Below are positions 45,730-57,602 of a stretch of 64,000 bases of DNA, piece by piece; the stretch's first letter is position 1, and every line of letters begins with the position of its first letter. The notes beneath the pieces are model-generated. The model did no database searches. It saw nothing but the letters and a program-made list of their open reading frames with translations, and was not told the origin of the DNA. This DNA comes from Quillaja saponaria (taxonomy: Eukaryota > Streptophyta > Magnoliopsida > Fabales > Quillajaceae): positions 3,472,001 to 3,536,000 of the forward strand of contig CM055612.1 in NCBI GenBank assembly GCA_029379385.1, in the 5' to 3' direction. A program made the translations under genes and the position numbers.

Positions 45730-48700
45730 TGTTGTGCATAGTTTTTTTTATCATTTTTTTTTTGTCTCTTTTTCCTCTAGAATGGACTGAGCTTTAGGCA
45801 GGGAAGGAGATTTTTTTCTGGTGCCGTGAGCTCCCCCTTCCTCTCCTGTTCTGAATTCTTCTACAATTTTTCCATATGGGCCAAGTACTCCTCTTCTTTT
45901 ACACTATTTTTCTGCCCTTTAATCTATAGCAGCCGTGTTGTCCTTCTTGATCTCCATAAGTTGCAGGTGTGAGATACACCATTTTCTTGGCTGCATGAAT
46001 CAAGTGGTGTTGTCCCTTATGTGTGCCGTTCCATCTATTCCCCCTCCGTAAGCTCAAATTCAAATGGAGCAGCTTTTCTTGCTTTCTAAAATTCTGCCAT
46101 GTTTTTGCTATCTTTGTTGCTGACTGTGGAAGTCACCCTCTGTTTTGTTCGTTTTTCTCCTCTGTCCTAGTGGGTTTAGAGAATTTCTTGGTGCTTTCTA
46201 AACCCCAACTGAGAGAACCTCCTTCCTTTCCTTTTGTTGGTGTAATTTTTCTTTAAGCTAAGCTGCCGTGACAGCAGCTGGATACTTCAAGCTCTGCCGT
46301 GTCTTATTTCCTTCCTCTTGTTTTGTTGTTGTGCTCTTCAGGTATGGCTGTCCTTTCTTTGTTTGTGTCTTGGTAAGCTTGTTGGGTATGGCAGTTTTCC
46401 TTGGAGATTAACAGCAACTAGGGTGTTGAAGGAGCATGTTCGGGTACAAACTCTATAGCATAAGTTGTAATTAAAATCCTGCCATGTTTCATGTTGGATA
46501 AAAGTATAATTAATTTCATAAACATAATAGTAAATACGATTCATGGGTTCTGAGGTTTTGACGGTAGAGTATAGTTTAGAATGGATTTCTGGAAAAAAAA
46601 ATTAATTCCAGCTTGTGGGATATATATATATATATATATATTATATACACACATATATTAATAGAAGAAAACCATGCAAACAAGATAGTTGATAAAATGT
46701 CTACAAGAAAATAATTGTAGTTAATGAGTAAAAACAGGTTGGATTGATATTAGAAAGTGACAACTTAAGTTTTTGATTAATTCTAAATAACTAATACAAT
46801 TTTGAATTTAATTGGATTAGGAGTCATGTTAGTGAAAATGGTGGAAAATGAGAGTTAAGTGGGTTTTGAAGGGGGTGCAAGGGCAAATTCGTGAATGAAA
46901 GAAATCCTGGGTTTGAGGTGCTTTTAGAGCTGAATTAATTAAGGGTTCAAAAGAGAAAGTGCAACTTAGGATATTGGGATGTTGTCTACAAAATTTTGTT
47001 GCTTGGTTCCAAGTATGTTGTGAGTTGGAGCTGTTAGACTCCGGCTAGTACACACAAGATTTTTAGTGCCTTATTTTTTGTTCATGTAAGAAATTGAGGG
47101 GTTTAAAGACTAATTTGAGGAAAGGTTTCTAAATAATAAAGATAGATATACTTGTCTATTAATAAACTCAATAAACGTAATTGGATTTCGTTCTTTCTAG
47201 AGAAAGTTATGCTCAAGTAACTAAGATAAGGTAAAAGCTGTCAAAATCCTGCGTTTTGTAGAATTAGATACAAATTCAAAGAATAAACTGTATTAATATA
47301 CAAATCCAAAAATTACAAATGATATACCATTATAAAGCTACATGTGTCTAGTATTTTATAAATTTTACAAAACTAGATTCGGAACTTCGTAGGGAAAGAT
47401 ATGATCAGTAAGGTGTGCACTGGTCCAAACTCCAAGTTTGGACAATTTCAACATCTCTAACTCACTAAGTATTTTCTATCTTTTCTAATGGTTTCTTTTA
47501 CCCTATGCATTGTCAAGACATTTAAAATGTCTCATTATTATTAACCTTATCACGTAAAGTTCAATCCATATTAATCAACATGTAGTAGTTTAATAGAAAT
47601 TTTCATAAAGAAACATATACAAGTTGAGATATAAATTTAGAAATTAAAAGATTATAATAATAACTTTTATGAACTAAGTATTATATGGGAATATAAATTT
47701 CAGTTCCAAATTCTAATGTGGACCTGATGAGACGCGTGGACGCAAGTGTAAATGAGGAATGAAATTGATTACAGGTGAGTGGATAATTTCTGTTTTTGGG
47801 GGCTAGATTAGCATGTGTAATTATATGTGTATTTGATTATACATGATATATGAAAAATAAGCAAGTATAGCATCTCAGTAATTTATTTGAATTATATTTG
47901 TTTGATATTGATTACTTTGTTGACATTGGTTGTGGTTGATAAGGATCAACAAAGTGAGGTTTTTTTATGAAAAATGATTTTATCTCCGAAAATGAGATCA
48001 ATGTGCACCTAGGATACACTGATTTAAAATCATGAGAAATTCTGATTCTGATAACTATTTTTTTAAAGTAAGTACCCAGCCCAGGTGGGATGGTTTGTAT
48101 ATGAAGATTAATTTGTTGTGCTATGGCGTAAATGCCCAATAAAGGGTGATAATGTTGTGCAGAGCTGGGTTACTCGTTGGCCCTTTGATTACTTTGAGTG
48201 ATATTGTTGCACTGACTTAAATTGTGATCCTGTTTATCATATGAATTGTGAATTTTTGAAACTTACAATGTGTACGTGTAATGTGAAATATTATATGAAT
48301 CATGTTACATGATATTAATATGTATATTATACGTTTGTGCTGAGTGATGCTAGTACCCTTTGGGTACAATTTTTCACTCACGGAGTCCATAGGACTCACC
48401 CATCTTCCATGAATTTTTTTTTTTAGTAACAGGAGTTTGTTACATGGCATCGCCGAGCTTGTGACTTGCTGATTGAGTACGGCAAGGTAATATCAGGATC
48501 TCAGACTTGAAGTTAAATGATGAAAATTTGCAGTTACACTAGAACTGTGGGGGTGTCTAATTTTGAAAGATATAAGTGTCTAGTTATTTGTCTTGGTGAT
48601 GATGTGGTTGGAGCGAAGCTCCTTGTTATTTTTATGTTACTGTTGTGTAAAATCATGAGATTATGTATTTATATTTGAGGCATGTTTCGTGTTGTAAGAA

Positions 48701-48900
48701 ACCTCTGCCAAATTTTTAGTAACTTGTTAATTATTACAAGAAGTAAACTTTTACAATGAACTTCGGTTTTAAAAAAACTAGTTTTATTTGTTAGTTGGGT
48801 CTTGAGTCAGGTTTGTTATTTTGTTTCAAAGTCAAGGTTAAGGTAGATTGGTTATTCAATTATCCGACCAGTCATACCTCAGTGAGAAGCGTGACATTGA
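45730..48900. other. Non-coding stretch of distinct composition, possible transposable element
   Basis: This interval is less AT-rich than its surroundings, with C/T-rich exon-like text at 45780-46330 and a more balanced block at 48320-48900, but it has no sustained open frame or recognised domain. The character resembles a long non-coding retroelement or other degenerate transposon. I found no terminal repeats by eye, so class and ends are unknown. A (TA)n run lies at 46620-46641. Confidence 0.22.
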
Positions 48901-49889
48901 TAATAATAAAAAAAAATTAATTAACTTATTATATTAATTAATAAAAAAATTGACTATTAAAAACTTAGATCAGAAACACTGTAAATTTTTTTGTTAAACA
49001 TAACAAAATTAACTTATATTTTATATAAATATAAATACCATCTAAAAATTATTACTAAAGCAATTAGTACCATATATCTATCTCTCTCTCTCTATGTATG
49101 GATGATGCTTCTCCAATGAATAGACAGTGTACTACTAACCACCTGGAGGGAGTATAGCACAAAATTTAATTTTATGGGTAATAATATGTCATTTCGAGAA
49201 AGCCCAATTAATATGCTGATTCCTCGCATAGGAAACAAAGGAAGGTGTCTCTCACATTTAGACTGAGAATTTCTGAACCTCACAGATAATAATATATTTG
49301 TGGTACTTTTGGTGACAACATATTCGAGTTAAAGTGTTTTAAAGCGAAAAAAAAAAAAGTGTGGTCGTTTCATCTTTCATTCGTACATAATCCACGTGTT
49401 CATCATCACCTCACTTGTTAATTTATACTTAGTTTACGTCAGTTCACATTAACTTAAATGGTTTGTAACAGTATGGACAAAATTGGTCGATTTTGAAAAT
49501 TATAACGACAAAATTGATTATCGAAGTATGCTATAGAGAGGAAAAAAAAAAAGTATAATTTAACATATTTAACAAATATTTAACAAAAAAATTAGTAGTA
49601 TCACTATAAACTATTACTTCGAAAATAATCTTTTACATGACCACTTCAAAATTTATAAATCTGCACTAGCATTGAATATCTTTTCATGGCTATTGCCTTT
49701 AAATTTGAAATACGTTCACGAAGGATTGATATGATGATTAAAAATGTGAGATAATTAACTTTTTAAGTTTGAATGTTTTTGTAAAAATTATGAGAAGTAA
49801 AATTTTCGTGAATTTTTTAATTTTGAATTTAAATGGCCTGATTAGATTATTTGATATGCGCGTAAATTGACTCAGACATACATGACTGT

Positions 49890-50346
49890 TAAATGATTTT
49901 CTTACAATTGCTGCTTAGAGCATTTGTTAAACTGCAATAATAAATATAATTTTTAAAAATTCATTTTTTTAAAATAATAATTTATATATTAAATAACATT
50001 AAAATAATAATTAATTATCGTAATATATACTACCAATATTCTACATATATAATTTTAAATAAGTCACTCGTTATAAAAATTCCATAAGAAAATAGAATTA
50101 GGCTACATTAATTTGGTATCCTTTTCTTCTTTTCACATTTATTTTATTTTATAAATAAAATAAAATAAAATCAACCTTTATGTGGCAACCTTCTAATTCG
50201 TTATAAGGAAATTAAAGTGCAATAGTTAAATATAGTAATTGTTATGAACTTAATTCTTTAGTAATTATTTTGTATAAATACAAAAGTTGTTGTGTAACAG
50301 TGTGCACAGTCTTTAACTGAGTCTAGAAACTCTTTGTGGCTCCTAA
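49890..50346. repeat. Start of duplicated unit 1 and promoter of the defensin-like gene
   Basis: Similarity to 61040-61489 (unit 2) runs through this interval, with matching blocks such as 'ggtatccttttcttctttt' and 'taaatatagtaattgtta'. Confidence 0.75.
50273..50280 (+). promoter_or_regulatory. TATA box of the defensin-like gene
   Basis: TATAAATA is conserved in the unit 2 copy (about 61418-61425). Without the MITE the distance to the ATG would be about 100 bp. Confidence 0.5.
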
Positions 50347-50999
50347 GGGTAAGTTGGGAACAAACTTATAAAAGAATTGATTTCAATTCAATTCAATTTA
50401 ATTCGATTCGATTCAACTTAATTTAATTCTTTTTTTAATGTTTGGAACAAATCATTTTGTTGATATAATTTAATAGAATTCAATTGAATTACATTCCAAA
50501 AATTTGGAATGTGAATAATAATAATGGAATTCAATTGAATTTAACAATTTTACAATAATAAGCCTAATTCTATATAATTATTATATACTCTCACTAAGCT
50601 TGACCATTTTCTCTCTCTCTTCCTTCCTTTTTTGGCCAATTTCTTTTGATGGTCTATTATAGTTTAAGAAAGAGATAGGTTAATAATCAAAATGGGTGAG
50701 AAGAGATGAGTGTTGTGAGAGAGAAGGATTGAGGGACAAGAGAGGGTCTCGGAGGAAGTGAGAAACTGAGACAAAGATGAAAGGTAAATTTGTCCAAATA
50801 ATTTTTTAAGGGTCAAATAAATTGATTTCTTTGTAAATCACATCAATTTTGGTAAGAATTTAAAATGAAAAAAAGTAATGAAAATAAGATTTACAATGAA
50901 TTGAATTCACATACATAATGAGTTCCAAACACAAGATTTTAATTAAATTTTATTTAGAATGAATTGAATTCCATAATTTTTATGGTTCCAAACATACTC
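50347..50999 (-). mobile_element. Tourist-like MITE in the 5' leader (copy B)
   Basis: The element is 653 bp, non-coding, with ends GGGTAAGTT...GGGAAC and, as complement of the right end, GAGTATGTTTGGAAC. It is flanked by TAA on both sides (50344-50346 and 51000-51002). The paralogous unit 2 reads straight through the site (one TAA at 61487-61489), proving the insertion and a 3-bp TAA duplication, the signature of PIF/Harbinger-type elements. Confidence 0.88.
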
Positions 51000-51026
51000 T
51001 AAAGGATTTCATTTTTGTTCTTGAAG

Positions 51027-52815
51027 ATGAAGGTTTTGTTTATCTTCCCTTTCCTCCTAAGTATGCTTATCTTGGCTTTTTCAACTAGTAATTCTTCTTC
51101 TTTTAAATAAATTTATCTCCCACTTAAATTATAATAATAACATCTATAGTATTTAATAAAATTGATACTTGAAAATTAAGAAAATAATGAGACACGTAGG
51201 ATTATAATATTTTGCCACGTCAGTTTTTGAAACAATTAAAAGCAACTAACTAATTTCCCCTCTCCCTTATCCCATTAATTTTATACCACATATGATTCTA
51301 ATTTTTTTTGCTACATCAGCTTTCGAAAAATATAATTAATAACTAACTTCTATCCCTTTTCTTCTCCCTTACTATATTAATTTAGAGCATCGGTTATCGA
51401 AAAAATAATTAACAGCTGACACATTTCTCTTTTCCTCTCCCCTACATTATTAGTTTAAACTATCAATTACCTAGTAAAAATGCACCTCTTCACCCTTTCT
51501 TCTCCCACACCCCATTAATTTTACATATCAATTAGCATAATCAAAATGCATGTCAATTTCTATATTGATGTCACATCAACATTTGATTTGATATGCTATA
51601 AACAATAATAAGAAGAGAGAGATTTTAGGAGTTAATAACGGTTTTAAATTTTAATGATTACTCATTAATACATATGTGATATAAATAATAATAATAATAA
51701 TAACAATAAGAAAGAAAATTAGGAGTTAGTGACGTTTTTAAATTTTGAGGATTACCCATTGATATATGTGATATAATTAATAATGAGAGTGATTTTGGGA
51801 GTTAGTAACAGTTTTAAATTTTAATGATTACATATGCGATATAAATAGTAATAACAGAGATTTTACGAGTTAGTATATTACTAATTAGTAAATAATGACA
51901 TAAAAAAATTTCCTAATTAAATTAATAGCAAACCTCTAATTTTTATAATTTCCTCTTCAGTTTCTTGAATTTAATCAAAATTGTAGGTTTTACATGTAAT
52001 TATAAGAGAAAATAGGAAATAAAAATATGGTGAGGTTCACCCATTCATTTCCTCTTCTCATCAGTAAATAACCTTCTCCCTCTACTACTGACGAGACTAT
52101 ATGTAAATATACTTGATTGTTCTGAGTGGAATGATTAATATTATTTGTTGGGTTTGTTGTAGAGATGACATTATGTTTGGACCTTTGACTTATAAGTAAA
52201 GATTGGACATCCATTCATAACCATCAAGCACTTAACTAAAGTTACCCGTGAAACTAACAATGACTGATATAAAAGATACAAAAAAATTAAATAACTGTAA
52301 GAATAATAATTTTATCAATTCAATCAAAATAAAATATATAAGCTTCATAATATTGAATTGAATAAGAAAAAACAATAGTATTGTTAATAATTTTATAGTT
52401 TTACAAATTATTGTTTATATAAATTTTAAAAATGTTAAATAAAAAATAAGTCCATGCATACCACGGGCGGGATACATCTAGTTTTATATATATATATGGA
52501 AGGATTAGGCACACACAGATTTTTCTGTGAACACACCTTTTTTTTTTAATAAATAAATAGTTCTAACTCTGAACTTACTTTTCTTTTCTTTTTTCCCTTT
52601 TATGTTATGTTGATAGCTTCGTGCACGTAACAACCACCTATATACACAAATTAAACTCTCCTTTTCAGCTGATGCAAGCATGTGTCGGACGAACGCCGTT
52701 TCTAGTACACAAGTTCTTGGATGCGAATTGCGACAAACAATGCAAGAAATATTTTGGTAACAACTGTAGAGGTGGCTGCGTAGACGATGTCTGCTTATGT
52801 TGTTTGAATACATAA
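51027..52815 (+). CDS. Defensin-like cysteine-rich secreted peptide (2 exons)
   Basis: Exon 1 (51027-51087) encodes a 20-residue hydrophobic signal peptide (MKVLFIFPFLLSMLILAFST) and ends at a GTAATT donor in phase 1. Exon 2, taken from the acceptor GCAAG at 52674-52678 to a TAA at 52813-52815, restores the frame and encodes a mature peptide of about 45 residues with eight cysteines spaced C-x15-C-x3-C-x7-C-x3-C-x4-C-x-C-C. The C-x3-C, GGC (GxC) and C-x-C elements fit a cysteine-stabilised alpha-beta fold, and an intron after the signal peptide is typical of plant defensin-like genes. Such peptides act outside the cell in defence or reproductive signalling; no specific role can be inferred. 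A more usual-looking acceptor at 52668 (TTTTCAG) would put exon 2 out of frame with the cysteine frame, so splicing needs confirmation. The MITE upstream and the Helitron in the intron may impair expression. Confidence 0.6.
51143..52481 (+). mobile_element. Non-autonomous Helitron in the intron
   Basis: The element starts TCTATAGTATTTAATAAA after an A and ends with a short GC-rich hairpin (CCATGcataccACGG) followed by ...CATCTAG before a T, the A^T insertion and CTRR end of plant Helitrons. The unit 2 copy has the uninterrupted site (aacaaca|ttttatat, 61641/61642). The interior has no rep/helicase frame but contains minisatellite-like repeats: four CT-rich units ending in 'ccattaatttta'-type sequence (about 51255-51540) and three to four units with 'gttttaaattttaatgatta' (51625-51870). 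Confidence 0.85.
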
Positions 52816-54419
52816 GAAAGGATTTTCTTTTATACTTTTTTAAATGCTATTATCGAGTATGCTTTTCAAATTTATATAGGGATGATAATTTTATCAGTAT
52901 TGATTTTTTATTTGTCCAATTATTTTATTATTATATTTAATTTAGATTGAAACATGGATCATGAAATATAAATTGGATTTGAATTGATGTGTTGATACAA
53001 AAAGGATATAAAAGAAAAGGAAATATAAAATTAGTTTTAAGTCGGGTTCAAATCAAATCAAATTTTGTGCTAACAATTAAGATGTTAAAAACAAAAATTA
53101 ATATTGGTATATTGCACAATTGAAATATTACTATAAGTTTCATGGTACATATATTGAATCTTGTTTATGATACGTATATATGTTCATCAATAATTAATGT
53201 ACATATCAAAAAATTATAGTTAATAAAAAATAATACTCTATGTTAATGACATTAAACATATCTAGTAAAAAAATTCATAATATAAACATATAATTTTTTT
53301 TTTATAATTATAAAAATGGAAGAAAAATTAACACAATAAAAATATAATCATAAAAGGTATATTCTAAATATATATATTTTTTAATTCATCGTATTTAAAA
53401 ACAAAATTAATTTGTAATATTATAACTATTTGTAATTTATTAAATAAAAAAAATTAAGAAATTCAATCTTAATTACTATTGATATATAGTTATTGAAAAA
53501 TTATAAATTTATTAATATTGAAAAAAATTAAGAAAAAAGAGAATCAATAGTCATAAAATAATTAAAATCATATTAATATTAGAATAGAGAAGAATTAGGA
53601 AAGAAGTAAAAAAAAACAAATAGACTATTTGAAGCAAAATAATAACTACAAAAAATATTTATGTAATAGTAAAAATTCATAAGGGTATTTAAGAAGAAAA
53701 AAATTCTTTCACTTAACCACTTTATATTCATAAACAAATAGATAAATTTAACAAAAAAAAAAATTTAATTCACATATTTATTAAAAAAAAATTAATGATT
53801 GAAATGGAAGAAGAATTAAAAGTTGAAAACAATAATATTATTATCTTAGAAACTATACTCTTAATTTTTTTTTTAAATCATAATATTTTCTTAAATTTGA
53901 GAAAACTAAAAAACATTATAATTGTTAGGAATTTATTACACAAAAAATTGAGAAATTCAATTTAACTATTATTGACATATAATTATTGATTTTTTTTTTG
54001 AATTAAAATTTAAAATAACAATTTTATAGTCATGAAAGCTATAGTTTTAAATTTTCTTTTAAATCATAATAATTTTTAAAATTTTAGATCATAAATGAAA
54101 GAAGAACTAAAAACAATTGTGATTATTAGGAACTTAATAAACAAAAAAAATTGAAAATTTTAATTTTAATTACTATTGACATATAATTAAAAAATTATAA
54201 ATTTATTAATACTGAAAAGAATTCATAAAAAAGTAATTGTAGAGTTTTAAAATAATTACAATCCTATTAATATTAAAATAATATAAAAATTAAAAAAAAA
54301 ATAGTTTATTTAAAGTAAAAATAACAACTAAATGTAATTCTATAATAATAAAAATTTATAAGAATATTTAATAAATAAATAAAAATTGTCATCAATTGAT
54401 GATCACTTTTATGTATAGT
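52816..54419. repeat. AT-rich duplicated flank downstream of the defensin-like gene
   Basis: No gene is seen. The whole interval is similar to 61894-63316 (unit 2), with many small indels. It is extremely AT-rich, with poly(A) and poly(T) runs. Confidence 0.75.
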
Positions 54420-55320
54420 ATATAATATAGATGAATCACCTAACCTAAATTATAGTTGCGAAAAGCAATTTTTGTTCCACTTCATCTTAAGGGATAATGC
54501 AAATTAATATTAAAGAGGACTATTGGGGACGTGGCAGGCAGGACTCAGGTACCTGGACCACTTTTTCATATTTTAATTTGCTCACGACACTGACTTGTTT
54601 TCTTTCTCTTAATTTGAAAATTCAATCCTTGAAGAGAAAGGCGTCAATAATTGTTTGCACCTTTAGATATGTGTGAGAGTTCAATATTATTATATTTTGT
54701 GATTAAATTCATCATACATTCTTATATCATGATAAATTATATTTAATTTATTATATTATAATTATTTATATATTTAATTATTAAATTTTCTAACCCCTCT
54801 TTATTAAAGCCTTCGAGATTGTGAGATAAAAAATAAAAATATAAAACCACTTGTCTCTTTCTCTTTGAAAATTCAACCCTTGGTGAGCAAGGTTAATTTG
54901 AGAAAAAAAAAAAAGAAAAAAAAAAGGACTTGTATCTTTCTCTTTGAAAATTCAATCCTTGGTAATCACGGGATAAAGGAGGCTATTGCATTTTTCATGT
55001 CTCCAACCCACTTGTCCCTTCCTCTACTTTCTTCTATCATCATTTAATTTCAGTAAGTCAATAGAAATATCGAATCGTACCAATTTTGCAGTTTCGTAAC
55101 GTATATAAAGCTTCATCTGGCATTGCCACTTTGCTCATTCACTGTCAGCAAACAAAACTTTCTGCTTCTCTCTCTCTGTCTCTGTCTATGTATGTGTATG
55201 TTTCAATATGGAGATGAAGACAATGAAAATAATAAAATCTGTTTGCTCGTCCACGTGCAAAAGAGCAAATTATGTATTGCCGGTATATGTGTTTTTTTTT
55301 TGTATATATAATATACTTAT
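54420..55320 (+). repeat. Module M, copy 1 (TATA box plus leader plus first array unit)
   Basis: The 900-bp block recurs at 57603-58380 and 63317-64000. Shared landmarks in order: 'gaatcacctaacctaaatt', 'tttttgttccactt', several 'gaaaattcaatccttgg' motifs, a TATA box (gtatataaag at 55101-55110), 'catctggcatt', a CT-rich leader and then 'atatggagatgaa'. The layout looks like a promoter with a transcribed leader, but no known gene is recognised. Confidence 0.75.
55101..55110 (+). promoter_or_regulatory. TATA box of module M copy 1
   Basis: gtatataaag is conserved at 58148-58157 in copy 2; in copy 3 the corresponding site near 63891 has decayed to tatacaaag. Confidence 0.45.
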
Positions 55321-55934
55321 TTTTTTCTAATTTTATCTCATTTCAAATTATTTTGTAATCTTTCAAATTATTTTGTTAACCACAAAATAAATTTTTAGTA
55401 TGAGTTAAATGAACATATGACGATAAAGATGATAAAATATATTCGCTCGTCATGGATATGAGCAAAATATGTTTTGCCAACATAGTTTAAGTCCTCTTTT
55501 TTGTTTATTTTTTTATATACACATTTCTATTTTTCTCTTTTGACCACAAAATAAATTTATGATATAAACTAAATGGACATAGGACGATGAAAATGATAAA
55601 ATATATTTGCTCGTCATGCATAAGAGCAAAATATGTTTTGTCGATGAGTCCTACATATCTCTTATGTTTAAACAAATATAAATATATATGTATATATATA
55701 TATTTATCTTTCTAATTATATTTCATTTCTATTTTTTTTTCTTTTTCTTGACCATATAAATTTGCAGTATAAGCTAAATGTACATAGGACAATGAAGATA
55801 AAATATATTTGCTCGTTATGTGTATGAGCAAAACATGATTTGCCGACATCGTCTGAGTCTTATATGTATCTCCTATTTTTTATATTTATCTTTCTAATTC
55901 TATTTCATCCTAAACATAATTGAAATTGGCTACA

Positions 55935-56215
55935 TGTAATATCCTATTAATTTTGTAACGAACATCATCATGTGCTATTACAATTGTAACTGTGGTGATA
56001 ACTATCTGGTTAATGGTATAACACGTGACACAATTTTATTGGTCATGACATTCTATATAAAGGGGCTAAAACCCTAAAGGTAAGACAGGTTATTCCTCTT
56101 ACTCATACTTTTTATAACTTTTCAACTTATACACTCTGATTAGATACTGACTTGATCGTCGAAGTTTTTACAAGTCCAAAGAACCACCCCCTTTGCTGAA
56201 AGATAACTCATAAAA
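55935..56215 (+). mobile_element. Gypsy-type solo-LTR-like insertion
   Basis: The segment starts TGTAATATCC, contains a TATA box followed by a C/A-rich start region (tatataaaggggctaaaac), and ends with 'gactgatcgtcg'-like text (actgacttgatcgtcgaag) and 'accaccccctt', the usual end motifs of Tat/Ogre-type plant LTRs as I remember them. It splits the repeat array: 'aaaacatgatttgcc' occurs both before (55830) and after (56215) it. No internal region is present. Exact ends are uncertain. Confidence 0.45.
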
Positions 56216-56546
56216 AAACATGATTTGCCAACATCGTTTGAGTCTTATATATCTCCTATGTTATTTTTTTATATTCATTTCTTCAAAATTTTATTTCATT
56301 TCTATATTTTCTTCTTTTTTTCAACCTCAAAAAAAGTTCTAGCATGAGCTAAATGGACTTTTGATAATAAAGATGATAAAATATACTCGCTCATCATGCG
56401 TAAGAGAAAAACAAGCTTTGCCAATATAGTATGAGTCCTCTTTCTTATGTTTGTTTTTTTTTTTTTTTTTTAATATTCATCTTTCTAATTCTATTTCATT
56501 TATAAAATGTATTCGCTCGCCATGCGTAAGAGCAAAATATTGCTTT

Positions 56547-56613
56547 GCCGACATACATAGTCTGGGTCCTCACTCCTATGCTGACATACATAGTCTGGGT
56601 CCTCGCTCCTATG
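56547..56613. repeat. 33-bp tandem duplication in array unit 6
   Basis: 'gacatacatagtctgggtcc' and the following bases occur twice in direct succession. Confidence 0.85.
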
Positions 56614-56790
56614 TTATTTTTTTGAAAAATTTATCTTTCTAATTCTATATTATTTCTATCTTTTTTTTCCTTCGGCCACAAAATAAATTTATAGTAAGAG
56701 CTAAATGGACATGATACAATAAAGATGATAAAATCTATTCGCTCTTGTACGTAAGATCAGAACATGACTTGAGGACATAAATCGGTAGGA

Positions 56791-57602
56791 TATTTAGTAC
56801 AATAACTTGAATTTCATGTTGGAGCATGTTTATTTTGTAGACTAACATAGTTGAAGTATTTAATAATTAATGAGATTTAATTGGGTTTACATTTATTTTT
56901 ACCATAAGCTCATGTGTTCTGTAAGCTAATATTCTTTATTAATTGATTAGTTTATTGTTAGCTACTGACTCTATTGGGCTGTACTAGTAGAAATAGAATC
57001 AATCTTCAACATTATTACCATTGTGGCCTGCTACTATGCAAATTTTTAGTTTCTTAAAAAGACTGCAGCTTTGCTAACGAAAGGCCTGGCTATTGGTTAT
57101 CTTGTGCACCTTTAATCCCATAACATAAAAATAAAAATAAAACTCAAGCAAATAACCACCTTTAAGCTATTGATATCAATATCATGATAGTATTTGTTTC
57201 TTATATATTCCCTCAAAAATCTAGAAACTTCACCATCCAATTTTCTGCAAAATTGAATGGAATGATTTCTATTCTCTTCAATTTTTATTTATTTAGTTAT
57301 GTATATATATATATATATATTCATATTTTTGTTTTTGGTGGTTGAAGATGAGTAAGAAAGAAGGTTAAAGATGTAGGTATGCACAATTTGATTTACAAAA
57401 TTATCTCTTATTTTATTTTATATGTGATCACTAAGCATCTCGTGATATTAGTTATGAGTAATTTTCTAGTACTTCATAAATATCTTTACTCTATTAAGTT
57501 GTTTTTTTTCCTAACGTTGTTATTTTATCATCTCCAAGCCATATATAATTTTAGATTTGAAAATTCTGAATTAGCTTTATTTGGAAGGGGCCCTGTCACA
57601 TA
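56791..57602. other. AT-rich spacer
   Basis: No gene is seen. It contains a (TA)n run at about 57302-57320. Confidence 0.5.

Larger units (their letters stand above)
55210..56790 (+). repeat. Unidentified repeat array, units 1-7
   Basis: At least seven units start at about 55210, 55419, 55582, 55787, 56363, 56501 and 56713, with a partial one at 56212. Each has a core of about 70-80 bp ('gatgaagatgataaaat', 't(t/c)gctcgtc', 'taagagcaaaa', 'tttgccgacat') and a diverged AT-rich spacer ('gtatgagctaaatggacat' before, 'tctttctaattctatttcatt' after). The core holds a small stem, TTTGCTC pairing with GAGCAAA around an 11-14-nt loop, perfect in units 1, 3 and 4. Two more units lie at 58257 and 58401. 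The core is partly open in one frame (DDEDDKICSLV-like), but most units carry stops. I do not recognise the family. Confidence 0.8.

Noticed and set aside
52505..52813. 102-codon minus-strand open frame
   Set aside because: It is the antisense of the cysteine-rich exon of the defensin-like gene and has no recognisable family.
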